Positions 1-9,503 of a stretch of 64,000 nucleotides of DNA are shown in pieces; position 1 is the first letter of the stretch; every line of letters begins with the position of its first letter. Both the position numbers and the translations under genes were made by a program. This DNA comes from DATLZU01 sp051293835 (lineage in GTDB: Bacteria > Nitrospirota > Nitrospiria > Nitrospirales > Nitrospiraceae). The notes under the pieces are model-generated. The model worked only from the letters and a program-made list of their open reading frames with translations, was not told the DNA's origin and made no database searches. The stretch spans positions 310,001 to 374,000 of the forward strand of contig JBPKMA010000001.1 of assembly GCA_051293835.1 (NCBI GenBank), given 5' to 3'.

Positions 1-1
1 G

Positions 2-301
2 GAGGCGGATCTCAACAAAACGATCAATCAGGTGGAGAATCAAGTGGACGTTGCCTATCGGAATCTGGTGCAAAGCCGGCGCCTCGTCGAAGCGTATCTA
101 GGCGGCATCTTGGAAGATGCGCGCGCCACCTTCACGATCGTTGAACGAGCGTACGAACGGGGCGGTGCCACGATCATTGATCTGCTGGATGCGGCCCGGA
201 CGTCACGGACCATCCAGCAGAACTACATCGAGGCACTATTCAATTATCAACGCAATCTCCTCCAGCTCGAGAGCGCAGTCGGGCAGGAGATCACCTCGTG
301 A
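2..301 (+). CDS. Outer membrane efflux protein, TolC/CzcC family (3' end only)
   Basis: This is the C-terminal 99 codons of a gene that begins before the window. The frame is open from base 2. The sequence is helical and Gln/Asn/Ala-rich (for example NQVDVAYRNL), and ends in the long alpha-helical barrel segment typical of TolC-type outer membrane channels. Its stop overlaps the GTG of the periplasmic adaptor gene by 4 bp, and an RND pump gene follows, so it is most likely the channel of a tripartite heavy-metal efflux pump (CzcC/CusC role). Substrate cannot be told from this fragment. Confidence 0.8.
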   Translation, partial: EADLNKTINQVENQVDVAYRNLVQSRRLVEAYLGGILEDARATFTIVERAYERGGATIIDLLDAARTSRTIQQNYIEALFNYQRNLLQLESAVGQEITS

Positions 302-1461
302 TACGCGAGATGGGAGCCAAGAAGCGAGGGGGGGCGGCGCTTGCCGTCTTGTGCGCAGCGTTAATCTCCTGCGGGCGCGCCGAGGAACCCCCGCATTCCA
401 GCGCTGCGACTCCTCCGGTGTCATCGCCGCCTGCACCGGTTGCCGAGGTGCAGCCGCGCATCGAAACTGCGGTGGTGGATTACAGTTCGGTCAAGCCGGC
501 GTTGGTGCTGGCCGGCAAGGTGGCGTACGGAGAAGATCGCTACTCGAAGATCTCGTCGCCGTTGCAGGGACGGGTCGTGGAAGTGCGCGTCCATCTGGGC
601 GATCACGTGAAAGCCGGGGACACGCTGCTTGTGATTGACAGTCCGGACATCACGGCCGCCTACTCCGACTTCGTCAAGGAAGCCTCGGAACTGGAGTATG
701 CGACCCGAGCCTATGAACTGGCCAAGGATCTGTACGAGACCAAAGCCCTGCCCCAGAAGGACCTCAAGCAGGCGGAGAACGACTTGATCAAGGCCCGGGC
801 GGAGTTTCGCCGGGCCAAGGAACGGCTGCTGTCACTCCGTGTGCCGGCGGCCGAGTTGGAGAAACCCCTCGCCCAGCAACGTATCACCTCGCGCTTTGAA
901 ATGAAGAGCCCGCTGGCCGGTACCGTGGTGGAGCGCTTTGTCACGCCGGGTCAGTCCGTGGGCGGCGATCCGTCGCAGGTGCTGTTCACGATTGCCGATC
1001 TGGACACCTTACAAGTGGTGGCGGATGTCTACGAGCGCGACCTCGCCTTGGTCAAGGTCGGACAGGTCGCGCGCGTGACGGTCGAGGCGTATCCAGGTGT
1101 GATGTTTCCGGCCGCGATCGCCTCTATCGGCGACGTGGTCGATCCGACCACGCGGACGATCAAGGTCCGCGCGTGGGTTAACAACGAAGACCGCAAGTTG
1201 AAGCCCGAGATGTTCGCTCGGCTGAACATCGATGTCGGCGATACCACCCCGTTTCTGGCGATTCCGAAGGAGGCGGTGTTGGAAGCCGACGGGAAGCATT
1301 TCGTCTACGTGGTGGAAGAGCCGGATCGGTACGTCAAGCGGGAGGTCAAAGTCGCCAGCGTGTCGCCCGAGCAGTTTCGGGTGCTGGAAGGGCTTTCTCC
1401 GGGCCAGCGCATCGTGGTGAAAGGCGCAGTGCTGATTAAAAACCAAGAAGTGAAGGGGTAG
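298..1461 (+). CDS. RND efflux periplasmic adaptor subunit (CzcB/CusB-like lipoprotein)
   Basis: 387 aa membrane-fusion protein linking the inner-membrane pump to the outer-membrane channel. The N terminus is a lipoprotein signal with lipobox LISC (Cys25), so it is probably anchored by lipid in the inner membrane. A barrel-sandwich/lipoyl half (GRVVEVRVHLGDHVKAGD, about 90-110) is followed by a helical hairpin (about 120-195), the second lipoyl half (SPLAGTVVERFVTPGQSV) and beta-barrel domains, as in HlyD/CusB proteins. The GTG at 298 overlaps the upstream stop (GTGA), suggesting translational coupling; ATG 310 is an alternative start. No His/Met-rich metal-binding N-terminus is visible, so the metal is unknown. 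Confidence 0.9.
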   Translation: MIREMGAKKRGGAALAVLCAALISCGRAEEPPHSSAATPPVSSPPAPVAEVQPRIETAVVDYSSVKPALVLAGKVAYGEDRYSKISSPLQGRVVEVRVHLGDHVKAGDTLLVIDSPDITAAYSDFVKEASELEYATRAYELAKDLYETKALPQKDLKQAENDLIKARAEFRRAKERLLSLRVPAAELEKPLAQQRITSRFEMKSPLAGTVVERFVTPGQSVGGDPSQVLFTIADLDTLQVVADVYERDLALVKVGQVARVTVEAYPGVMFPAAIASIGDVVDPTTRTIKVRAWVNNEDRKLKPEMFARLNIDVGDTTPFLAIPKEAVLEADGKHFVYVVEEPDRYVKREVKVASVSPEQFRVLEGLSPGQRIVVKGAVLIKNQEVKG

Positions 1462-1512
1462 CGTGCAGCAGCCTCACGGGGTCGCCTCGGTTGCGGATGA
1501 TGGACCGAGACG

Positions 1513-4500
1513 ATGATCGCACGAATCGTTGAGATTTCTCTCCTCCAGCGGTTTTTCCTCTGCGTCACCGGCCTCGCGCTGTTTTTCGGCGGGCTCTACG
1601 CATTTCACCTCCTCGACATCGTCGCCTACCCCGATCCATCCCCGCCGATGGTGGAGTTGATCACCCAGTATCCGGGGTGGTCGGCCGAGGAGATCGAACG
1701 GCAGATCACGATCCCCATCGAGGTGGTGCTCAACGGTACCCCAGGGCTTACTGACATCCGCTCCCTGTCCATTTTCGGTCTCAGCGACATCAAAGTCTAT
1801 TTCGACTTCGGGACCGACTATTTTTTCGACCGACAGGAAGTGTTGAACCGCCTTGCAATGGTGAGCTTACCGCCGGGCGCCCAACCGATGCTTTCCCCCT
1901 GGTGGGCGCTTGCTGAGATCTATCGGTATGAACTGACCGGGGACCATGTCAGTTTGACCGATCTGAAAACCATTCAAGACTGGGAGTTGCGAAGGGAATT
2001 TCGCCGTGTACCGGGAGTCATCGATGTGACGGCCTTCGGTGGGACCACCAAGGAATATCACGTCGACATCGATCCGGGAAAGCTGATCAGTTACGGTGTG
2101 AATCTGCCCCAGGTGATGACGGCGCTCGCCAATAGCAACGCCAATGTCGGCGGCAATTATCTGACGGTCGGGGCGCAGAATTTCAACATCCGGGGACTGG
2201 GGCTTATCAACAATCTGGCGGACATCGAAAACGTGGTGGTGGCAGAAAAGGAGGGAACCCCGATTTTCGTCAAAACCTTGGGTCAGGTGTCCGTCGGCCA
2301 TCGGGTGCGTCTGGGGAAGGTCGGGATCGACGATCGCGACGACGTCGTCGAGGGGGTGGTGCTGCTCCAACGCGGCTACAAAGCGCTGTCCGTGCTCGAG
2401 AAGGTCAGGGCCAAAGTCCAGGAACTGAATACCTGGAAACTGCCCGAGGGAGTGAAGATCAAAACGTTATACGACCGCACGGTTTTGATCAACACCACGG
2501 TGGAGACGGTCACGGACATCCTCATCAGCGGCATGCTCCTGGTGTTCGTCATCCTGTTCGTATTTCTCGGCCATTTTCGCGCGGCTCTGATCGTTGCGTT
2601 GACCATTCCCCTTTCGCTGCTCTTCACATTCACCATGATGGTGCTGATCGGACAATCCGCCAACCTCATCTCGCTCGGCGCCATCGACTTCGGCATCATC
2701 GTGGACGCGGCGTTGATCATGGTGGAGAGCATCTTCTACCATCTGGCCCATCACCGCGGACCTGGATTGACTCCCCCGCAGCTGATCGTCCGGGCGGCCC
2801 GTCAAGTCGGGCGCCCCGTCTTTTTTTCGACGGCGATCATCGTCGTCGCGTTCATCCCCCTGTTTACGATGACCGGCGTGCCGGGCAAAATTTTCGCGCC
2901 CATGTCCATCACGTACGGCTTCGCCCTCCTGGGCGCATTGCTCATGGCCTTTACGCTGGTGCCGGTGCTCTGCTCACTGCTGTTGACTGGTCCGATCAGC
3001 GAGGAGGACACGGCCGTCGTCCGTGTGGTCCGTCGTCTGTACGCAGGGATGTTACGTTGGGCTCTGTCGCACAAGATGATCGTCGTGGGTTTTGCGGTGG
3101 CGCTGCTCGCGACGGCGCTCGTGGCGCTCAAGTTTTTGGGTGGCGAATTCATGCCAGCGCTGGAGGAGGGCAATCTGTGGGTGCGGGCGACCATGCCAGT
3201 GGATATCTCCTTCGACCAGGCGGCTCGGCTGACGACTGAGATTCGACAGCTCTTCCGGCAATCCCCCGAAGTGACGACGGTTGTCTCACAGCTTGGGCGC
3301 CCCGACGACGGGACCGACCCCACCAGTTTTTTCAACGCGGAGTTTTTGGCCAACCTCAAGCCGCAAAAGGAATGGCGACCCGGCCTGACAAAGGAGAAAC
3401 TCATCGAAGAAATCGAAACGCGGCTCAAAGCGATCCCCGGGGTCATCTTCAACTTCTCGCAGGTGATTCAGGACAACGTCGAGGAGGCCATGTCGGGCGT
3501 TAAGGGCGAGAACTCCATTAAATTGTTTGGAACTGACTTGCGGGTGATGGAGGCGAAGGCGGTGGAGATCGAGCGGGTGATGCGACGGGTGCCGGGCGTC
3601 AAGGATCTAGGCATCTTCCGTCTGATGGGGCAACCCAACTTGCTCATCGAGGTGGATCGGGAGGCCAGCGCCCGGTATGGGCTTCAGGTCTCGGATGTCA
3701 ACGCGGTGGTGCAGGCGGCCGTCGGTGGGCAGGCCGTCACGCAGGTATACGAAGGCGAACGGTTGTTTGATCTCGTCGTGCGGTTTCTTCCAGAGTTTCG
3801 GCAGGATCCCGAGGCGATCGGAAACATTCTGGTCAGCACTCCAAACGGCGCGCGCATTCCGCTCAAGCAACTGGCCAACATCACCACCCAGACCGGCGCG
3901 TTCATTATCTACCGAGAAAACAACCGCCGCTACATCCCGATCAAGTTCAGCGTGCGCGATCGGGACTTGGCCAGCACAGTGCAGGAGGCGCAGGCCCTGC
4001 TGGCCAAGGAGGTGCAGCTTCCCGAGCGGTACACTATGGAGTGGGCGGGTCAGTACGACCAGTTGAAAGACGAGCAAAAACGGCTGACCAAGGTCGTGCC
4101 GCTCAGCCTGATCATCATTCTGTTTCTCCTCTATACGGCCTTCAATTCGGTCAAGAACGCGTTGCTGGTCCTCGTCACCGTGCCCTTCGCGCTCATCGGC
4201 GGCGTACTGTCCCTGGTTGCGACGAACACGCATTTCAGCATTTCGGCGGCGGTCGGCGTGATTTCGACTCTCGGGGTGGCAATCCTAGGCGGTGTGTTGT
4301 TAATCTCTCGTATCGAGGACTTCCGCCGCTCTGGGATGTCGCTGGCGGAGTCGATCATGAAGGGAGCGGATGTTCAGATGCGGCCGATCCTGATGGCGAC
4401 GCTGGCGGCGGCGATCGGGCTTTTGCCGGCGGCCGTGGCAACGGGCATCGGGGCGCAGGCGCAGAGGCCGCTCGCGAGGGTTGTGGTGGGCGGGATGCTG

Positions 4501-4593
4501 ACGGCCGCGGTGCTGATTCTCCTTGTGCTGCCGGTGTTGTATGATATCGTTCACCGGCGCCGCGACAGGCGAGAGGTCTCATCCGGCGAATAG
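1513..4593 (+). CDS. Heavy-metal RND efflux pump, CzcA/CusA family
   Basis: 1026 aa inner-membrane proton-driven pump, close to the usual length of the heavy-metal efflux RND family. It has a first transmembrane helix near residues 12-32, a large periplasmic loop, the central TM bundle from about residue 335, a second periplasmic loop and a C-terminal bundle. The TM4 signature GAIDFGIIVDAALIMVES carries the acidic relay residues Asp392, Asp398 and Glu405 expected of CzcA-type pumps. It forms an operon with the upstream channel and adaptor genes. Whether it exports divalent cations (Czc) or Cu/Ag (Cus) cannot be decided by eye. Confidence 0.93.
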   Translation: MIARIVEISLLQRFFLCVTGLALFFGGLYAFHLLDIVAYPDPSPPMVELITQYPGWSAEEIERQITIPIEVVLNGTPGLTDIRSLSIFGLSDIKVYFDFGTDYFFDRQEVLNRLAMVSLPPGAQPMLSPWWALAEIYRYELTGDHVSLTDLKTIQDWELRREFRRVPGVIDVTAFGGTTKEYHVDIDPGKLISYGVNLPQVMTALANSNANVGGNYLTVGAQNFNIRGLGLINNLADIENVVVAEKEGTPIFVKTLGQVSVGHRVRLGKVGIDDRDDVVEGVVLLQRGYKALSVLEKVRAKVQELNTWKLPEGVKIKTLYDRTVLINTTVETVTDILISGMLLVFVILFVFLGHFRAALIVALTIPLSLLFTFTMMVLIGQSANLISLGAIDFGIIVDAALIMVESIFYHLAHHRGPGLTPPQLIVRAARQVGRPVFFSTAIIVVAFIPLFTMTGVPGKIFAPMSITYGFALLGALLMAFTLVPVLCSLLLTGPISEEDTAVVRVVRRLYAGMLRWALSHKMIVVGFAVALLATALVALKFLGGEFMPALEEGNLWVRATMPVDISFDQAARLTTEIRQLFRQSPEVTTVVSQLGRPDDGTDPTSFFNAEFLANLKPQKEWRPGLTKEKLIEEIETRLKAIPGVIFNFSQVIQDNVEEAMSGVKGENSIKLFGTDLRVMEAKAVEIERVMRRVPGVKDLGIFRLMGQPNLLIEVDREASARYGLQVSDVNAVVQAAVGGQAVTQVYEGERLFDLVVRFLPEFRQDPEAIGNILVSTPNGARIPLKQLANITTQTGAFIIYRENNRRYIPIKFSVRDRDLASTVQEAQALLAKEVQLPERYTMEWAGQYDQLKDEQKRLTKVVPLSLIIILFLLYTAFNSVKNALLVLVTVPFALIGGVLSLVATNTHFSISAAVGVISTLGVAILGGVLLISRIEDFRRSGMSLAESIMKGADVQMRPILMATLAAAIGLLPAAVATGIGAQAQRPLARVVVGGMLTAAVLILLVLPVLYDIVHRRRDRREVSSGE

Positions 4594-4651
4594 ACGATGG
4601 AACGGAGACGGTGTCGATGAATCGAGGCGATGTCGGGGAGGGAAGTGTGCC

Positions 4652-5458
4652 ATGAGTGCGAGCGCGAGACTGTTAGCGGCGATATTGATCAGCGCGGTGC
4701 CGATATGGGGCGCTGCGCGCGCGGCGGCGGCCGGAGCGAGCCATCCAATAATTGTTCCTGTTCAGATTCCGTACGAGCCTCTGCCCAGTCCGGAGGCCGT
4801 TCCGGATACATCGGTTCCGCAGAATACCAAACCCCTGAGCCAGGAGGAATTGCAGCGCGCGGAGGCGCTGCTTCCTCTGCTGGAAGGTAAACAAGAATTC
4901 TGGGCGATGGGAGAGTTCGTGCATCTGGGGGAGCCGGTGGTGCCGGTCCTGGTCAAGGCCTTGACCATGCCGGGTCCGCGGCTCCGCTACAACGCCATCG
5001 AGACGCTGTCCATGTTGAAGGCAACGGCGGCTGTGCCCGCGTTGCTGGAGACCGCCAAGCAGCCGAACGAAATGCCCAGAATCCGTGAGCACGCCTTGCG
5101 GGTGGCAGTGAGGTTGGATCCTTTGCAGGCGCCCGCCGCTATTGAGCTGATGGCCAAAGACCCAAATCCAACTATCCGGAAAACCGCTGCGTTCGAATCT
5201 CGCTATGTCCGCCACAAGGCAGTGATTCCTGTGCTGATTTCGCTGTTGTCTGACGAGGAGCGCTTCGTTGCGATCTCTGCAATCCATTCGCTCTGGTTGT
5301 TGACGCGACACGAGAGCGAGATGCACGACTGGGAAGCTTCGACGCAGCAGGAGCGACAAGAGTGGGCGCAGGAATGGATCGATTGGTGGAACGCGAGCAA
5401 AGAAACCTTTGAATTGCCGGAGCCGAGGAGGTCGAAGGGGGGTGCTCCGCGAGGGTAA
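4652..5458 (+). CDS. Exported HEAT-repeat protein
   Basis: 268 aa. I take the ATG at 4652, because the residues from there form a clear Sec signal peptide (hydrophobic segment about 6-25 ending in Ala-rich residues); the frame itself is open further upstream. The middle has repeated helical pairs of HEAT/PBS-lyase type (for example LVKALTMPGPRLRYNAIETL, then AVPALLETA and AVIPVLISLL). Such repeats normally bind other proteins. It lies 58 bp after the pump gene on the same strand and is probably the last gene of the efflux operon; its role there is unknown. Confidence 0.7.
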   Translation: MSASARLLAAILISAVPIWGAARAAAAGASHPIIVPVQIPYEPLPSPEAVPDTSVPQNTKPLSQEELQRAEALLPLLEGKQEFWAMGEFVHLGEPVVPVLVKALTMPGPRLRYNAIETLSMLKATAAVPALLETAKQPNEMPRIREHALRVAVRLDPLQAPAAIELMAKDPNPTIRKTAAFESRYVRHKAVIPVLISLLSDEERFVAISAIHSLWLLTRHESEMHDWEASTQQERQEWAQEWIDWWNASKETFELPEPRRSKGGAPRG

Positions 5459-5485
5459 GGCGTGCGGAGCGGATGACTCTGCGTC

Positions 5486-5515
5486 TTGTCGCCGTCGATA
5501 GGGCTATGTTATAAC
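5486..5515 (+). promoter_or_regulatory. Sigma-70-type promoter of def
   Basis: TTGTCG at 5486-5491 and TATAAC at 5510-5515 are separated by 18 bp. The predicted transcript start is near 5522, giving a leader of about 37 nt before the def ATG. Confidence 0.5.
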
Positions 5516-5558
5516 CACAACCGGCGCTCCGCCTGACTTTTTTTGAAAAGAGTTCCGT

Positions 5559-6089
5559 ATGGCAGTGTTGAAGATTGCCAAGCTCGGTAATCCGGTTCTC
5601 AGAAAAATCGCGGCCCCGGTCGATCCCGCCGACATTCGGACACCGCCGTTCCAGCGGTTCATCGACGACATGTTCGACACAATGTACGATGCGGAAGGCA
5701 TCGGGCTAGCGGCCCCGCAAGTGTCGCGGTCGCAGCAAGTGGTGGTCATGGAATGCCCGGGTGAAAGCGGATTCCCCAAGACCGTGCTGATTAACCCGAC
5801 CATCCTCTATTATGGCCCCAATCAGGTCGAGAGCTGGGAAGGCTGCTTGAGCATCGACGGACTGAGGGGCAAAGTGAGCAGGCCGTCAATGGTGCGGGTG
5901 AAAGGATTGGACCGCTACGGGGCTCCCGTTGACTTCGAGGCAACCGGTCTCTACGCGGTCTGCATTCAGCACGAGCTCGATCACCTGATTGGCAAGCTCT
6001 TCCTCGACCGGATGACCGATCTGTCTACGCTGACCCAGTTGGAAGAGTTCGACCATTATTGGAGAAAGGAAACCGTGGCCGTCATCTAG
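5559..6089 (+). CDS. def: Peptide deformylase
   Basis: 176 aa cytosolic metalloenzyme that removes the N-formyl group from nascent proteins. All three family motifs are present: GIGLAAPQ (47-54), EGCLS with metal ligand Cys96, and QHELDH with metal ligands His138 and His142 and catalytic Glu139. Length is normal. It has its own promoter at 5486-5515 and stands alone, without the fmt gene that often accompanies def. Confidence 0.96.
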   Translation: MAVLKIAKLGNPVLRKIAAPVDPADIRTPPFQRFIDDMFDTMYDAEGIGLAAPQVSRSQQVVVMECPGESGFPKTVLINPTILYYGPNQVESWEGCLSIDGLRGKVSRPSMVRVKGLDRYGAPVDFEATGLYAVCIQHELDHLIGKLFLDRMTDLSTLTQLEEFDHYWRKETVAVI

Positions 6090-6177
6090 CAGCCGAAGGG
6101 GATGCTGAACCAGGCATACCGTTGAATCGTCATTCATCCAGAATTTACGATCAGAATTCACAATTCATAATTTTCGA

Positions 6178-7902
6178 GTGCACTCCCTCCTCCGTGTTCT
6201 CACGTATCTAAAACCCTATCGCCTTCTCGCGTTCATCACGCTGAGTTTCGCTGGGCTTGCCACGGCGATGGAACTGGTGCCGCCCTGGCTGGTCAAGGTC
6301 GTCATCGACGACGTGATCACGGCCCGCCGGCCGGAATTGCTGCCGTGGGCCCTGGGCGGACTGCTGTTGGCCTACGGACTCAAAAACCTGTGCGCTTCCC
6401 TGCGCATCCGGTTCAATAATACGCTCGAGCAACGGGTCGTGCACGATCTGCGGGCACAGGTCTTCGCAGCGCTGCAACGCCTCTCGCTCAGCTATTTCGA
6501 GAACCGCTCGACCGGCGAAATCATGTCCCGGGTCAATAACGATACGGAACATGTCGAACGCATTTTCATCGATGGTTTGGAGGGCATGCTGACCGCGTCG
6601 CTGACGTTGGTGGGCATTACGATCATGCTGTTTACGCTGAATTGGAAACTCGCGCTGCTGTCTCTGTTGCCGATTCCTATTCTGATCGTGTCCGCGCTGA
6701 AGTTCACGGCGCGGGTGCATACCTATTACCACCGCATCCGGAAGAGCGCCGCGGAGCTGAACGCCTATTTGCAAGATGCGTTGTCCGGTATCAGGGAAAC
6801 GATGGGATTCAATCAGCAGGCTTATGAACAGCAGCGGTTCAACCGGCTTAGTCAGGAATACAGCCGAAGCAATCTCCAGGCGATGCGTCTCTGGTCGATC
6901 TACTCACCGGGAATGATCTTCACGGGCAGTATGGGCACATTGCTGATCCTGTGGTACGGGACCGGTGAGGTGTTGGCCGGAGCACTCACAGTCGGCGAGT
7001 TGGTCATGTTTTTGTCCTATCTGGCGCTGTTTTATGTTCCGATCAATCAAATCCATTCCGTCAACCATATGCTGCAGCATGCGCTCGCGGCCAGCGAGCG
7101 AGTGTTCGACGTGTTGGACACCGTGCCGGAAGTCCGAGATCGGCCCGGAACGATCCGGCCGGCAGTGCGTTTGCGGGGCGAAGTCCGTTTCGATCGGGTC
7201 TCGTTTCACTATCGTCCGGACACACCCGTGCTGACGGACGTCATACTGGCAGTGAAACCTGGCGAGCGGGTGGCGCTGGTCGGTCCGAGCGGGGCGGGCA
7301 AGAGTACGATGCTCAAGCTTCTCCTGCGATTTTACGACGTCCGGTCCGGCTCGATCACGATCGACGGCTACGATCTGCGGGATTTGCCGCTCGCCTTTCT
7401 TCGGAGTCAGATCGGGCTGGTGCAGCAGGAGCCGTTTTTATTCAACGGCACCGTTCGCGAGAATATCGCGTATGGTGATCTGTCCGCGGATCGAGAAAAA
7501 CTCGAAGCCGCGGCCCGGGCGGCCCGCGCTCACGAGTTCATCATGGATCTGCCGGAGGGGTACGATACCTGGATTGGGGAGCGAGGGGTCAAGCTCTCGG
7601 TGGGGCAGAAGCAACGGGTCTCCATCGCGCGCGTCCTCCTGAAAGACCCGCCCATCGTGATCTTCGATGAGGCGACGTCCAATATCGACACGGAAACCGA
7701 GGTGAAAATCCGCGAAGCTTTGAACCATTTGACTCGCGGGCGGACGACGTTCATCATCGCCCACCGATTGTCAACGCTCCACGATGTCGACCGCATTGTC
7801 GTGATGGAGCGCGGCCGGATTGTCGAGGAGGGTGCACACGAGGAGTTACTGAATCGGGGTGGGGTGTACGCGGGGCTGTACGAGGCTCAGTTTCAGGTCT
7901 AG
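6178..7902 (+). CDS. ABC exporter, MsbA/lipid-multidrug type (fused TM and ATPase)
   Basis: 574 aa half-transporter with an N-terminal six-helix membrane domain (about 1-310) and a C-terminal ATPase. Walker A is GPSGAGKST near residue 369, the signature is LSVGQKQR near 472, and Walker B is IVIFDEATS near 493, followed by the switch His in IAHRLST. It would work as a homodimer exporting lipids or drugs. The start is a GTG at 6178 preceded by an AT-rich spacer with no strong ribosome site, so the exact start is uncertain. Sequence alone cannot say whether lipid A is the substrate. Confidence 0.9.
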   Translation: MHSLLRVLTYLKPYRLLAFITLSFAGLATAMELVPPWLVKVVIDDVITARRPELLPWALGGLLLAYGLKNLCASLRIRFNNTLEQRVVHDLRAQVFAALQRLSLSYFENRSTGEIMSRVNNDTEHVERIFIDGLEGMLTASLTLVGITIMLFTLNWKLALLSLLPIPILIVSALKFTARVHTYYHRIRKSAAELNAYLQDALSGIRETMGFNQQAYEQQRFNRLSQEYSRSNLQAMRLWSIYSPGMIFTGSMGTLLILWYGTGEVLAGALTVGELVMFLSYLALFYVPINQIHSVNHMLQHALAASERVFDVLDTVPEVRDRPGTIRPAVRLRGEVRFDRVSFHYRPDTPVLTDVILAVKPGERVALVGPSGAGKSTMLKLLLRFYDVRSGSITIDGYDLRDLPLAFLRSQIGLVQQEPFLFNGTVRENIAYGDLSADREKLEAAARAARAHEFIMDLPEGYDTWIGERGVKLSVGQKQRVSIARVLLKDPPIVIFDEATSNIDTETEVKIREALNHLTRGRTTFIIAHRLSTLHDVDRIVVMERGRIVEEGAHEELLNRGGVYAGLYEAQFQV

Positions 7903-7921
7903 CCGCCAGCTGGCACGCCGA

Positions 7922-7951
7922 TTGCGTGCTCTCCCGCTACGTGACTATACT
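7922..7951 (+). promoter_or_regulatory. Sigma-70-type promoter
   Basis: TTGCGT at 7922-7927 and TATACT at 7946-7951 with an 18-bp spacer, upstream of the small gene at 7978. Confidence 0.5.
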
Positions 7952-7977
7952 CTGGATCGGTCGATGAAGGGCTGACG

Positions 7978-8172
7978 ATGGTGTTGGTGTACGAGAGCGA
8001 TCCGTTGGACAGCGAGCATGCGCGAGGACATTTTTACCACGTCTGTCTGGGGCGTCTCGACCGCAATGAGCTGACGGTGCCTCCGCCGGACAAGCCGTAC
8101 GAGTGCCCTCGCTGCGGCGTGGAGTTGGAGGCAGAAGACTTCAGGGTCGCTCAATACAGGGGATCGGTGTAA
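7978..8172 (+). CDS. Small putative zinc-binding protein
   Basis: 64 aa protein of unknown function. A CPRC pair (Cys43, Cys46) near the C-terminus and a lone Cys23 could bind zinc. The start is supported by GAAGGG 9 bp upstream and by a promoter at 7922-7951. It is monocistronic. Confidence 0.6.
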   Translation: MVLVYESDPLDSEHARGHFYHVCLGRLDRNELTVPPPDKPYECPRCGVELEAEDFRVAQYRGSV

Positions 8173-8542
8173 GTGAGCATGAATCGCTGCGCGCTACCCG
8201 TGAATCGGAGCTCCGGTCGAATCTCGTCGGTTCGCGGATAACGGTTCATGGACGCCGGAAGATCCATGCCGGGAAACACAGGCCGAAAGACGGTGTCGGT
8301 GATGCGAGGCCTCGTTACGGCGAAGTCGTCAAGGACCAGCTCGTGGACGCCAGGCATTACGTGGCTGATCACGAAGCGTTGTTCGCTATGATCTGTCCGG
8401 GATGAATGACATCAATCGCCCGCTGATCGCCGACTGCTAGACAGCTCGGAGTGAGCATCACCCGCTGTCTTGCGACAGCCAGCTCCCGGCACTTGCCTTT
8501 CATTGCTTTTCTCGGGCGTCCTGCCGCGCGCCTCTCGTCCGT
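8173..8542. other. Intergenic stretch without a supportable gene
   Basis: About 370 bp between two small genes that converge here. Short open frames exist on both strands, but none has a ribosome site or recognisable domain. A 73-codon GTG frame on the minus strand (8372-8151) runs into the upstream gene and is probably spurious. Confidence 0.4.
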
Positions 8543-8878
8543 TCAATGGCACGTCTTGCCATCGAAGAATTTGCAGGCGGATTCCCCACCCGTGACTTTC
8601 CAGGTCTTCAGCAACGGCGGCTTGTCGGGACGTAACTCCACGACGATGTCGACTAGTGTCATCAGCGGCAGCTTGTCCATGTGTGGCTTCGCCTCCTCCG
8701 GCAGCTCGACCCAGAAGACTGCGCCGCTGTCTGAGATCACTATACGGCCGTTCTGTTTGTCGATCTGGATGATCGGGCTGTAGAAGCTTTTCTCCACGGC
8801 GGAACCGACGGTGGACCAGCCGAGAAGAAAAGCCAGGACCATAAAGACGATGAATCCGATCAGGGGTGTGCGTGGCAT
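8543..8878 (-). CDS. Hypothetical exported or membrane-anchored protein
   Basis: 111 aa. An N-terminal hydrophobic segment (about residues 6-27) is a signal peptide or anchor. The rest is soluble beta-rich sequence with two cysteines near the end (ACKFFDGKTC), which could form a disulfide if exported. GGAGGG lies 7 bp upstream of the ATG on the coding strand. Family not recognised. Confidence 0.6.
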   Translation of the reverse strand: MPRTPLIGFIVFMVLAFLLGWSTVGSAVEKSFYSPIIQIDKQNGRIVISDSGAVFWVELPEEAKPHMDKLPLMTLVDIVVELRPDKPPLLKTWKVTGGESACKFFDGKTCH

Positions 8879-8988
8879 GACGAAACCCTCCGCTCAAGTG
8901 ATGAGATAAAAGGTACGGGGTGGATAACGGCCCAATAGTACATGAAACTGTCCCGGACGAAAAGGCGTGAAATGCGTGGGAGGGGTCG

Positions 8989-9501
8989 TCAGATCGTTTG
9001 AACCTCTGCCGGTATCACCTGGCCCTTCCGGATCCAGTACGTCCGGATGTCCGGCCTGGCCTTGTCTTGAAGCGAAATAAGCAGATAGGCGGGGACGGAG
9101 AGGTTGATCTTCCCCCAGTAGTCTTCATAGTCGGTTGCGATTTTGATATCCGTGACCGACGGGCGGGCCGGATCGTTGGGGTGGGAGTGGTAGACGACCT
9201 GCAGATCCAGGCCCTGCTTCCTCATATCCTTCTGAGCGAGCGCCAGGTCGTGAGAGTCCATGACGAAGGCGATCTCTGCCCGTTCCTGAGGTGAGAGTCG
9301 CTGCAAGTGGGCGGCCTTGGCTTCATCGAACCCCGCCAGCTTTTCCGCCTCGTCGAGCGCGACCACGTTTCGGATCCGGTAGATGTGCGTGACGGTCCGA
9401 TCTTTTCCGGCCAACAGCCCGCAACACTCGTAAGGAGCGAGCTCCCGAGCATGCGCCACTATTTCGTCCAGAATGTGCCGGGGGATCGATAAGTCGGGCA
9501 C
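8989..9501 (-). CDS. JAMM/MPN+ (M67 family) metallopeptidase, carrier-protein trimming
   Basis: 170 aa zinc peptidase with the full JAMM signature: Glu25 in ECCGLLAG and H105-S-H107 x7 S115 xx D118. I place the start at GTG 9501, two bases after the stop of the E1-like gene; the open frame extends further upstream inside that gene. Related enzymes (Mec+ in mycobacteria, QbsD, HcyD) cut next to the di-glycine of small sulfur-carrier proteins. Both carriers of this operon end in an extra Arg after GG, so this enzyme is the obvious candidate to expose the GG end or to release cysteine from a carrier adduct. It is the last gene of the operon. Confidence 0.9.
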   Translation of the reverse strand: MPDLSIPRHILDEIVAHARELAPYECCGLLAGKDRTVTHIYRIRNVVALDEAEKLAGFDEAKAAHLQRLSPQERAEIAFVMDSHDLALAQKDMRKQGLDLQVVYHSHPNDPARPSVTDIKIATDYEDYWGKINLSVPAYLLISLQDKARPDIRTYWIRKGQVIPAEVQTI

Positions 9502-9503
9502 GG

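Noticed and set aside
8412..8897. 161-codon minus-strand frame overlapping the exported-protein gene
   Set aside because: It overlaps a frame with a good signal peptide and ribosome site and itself has no recognisable feature.
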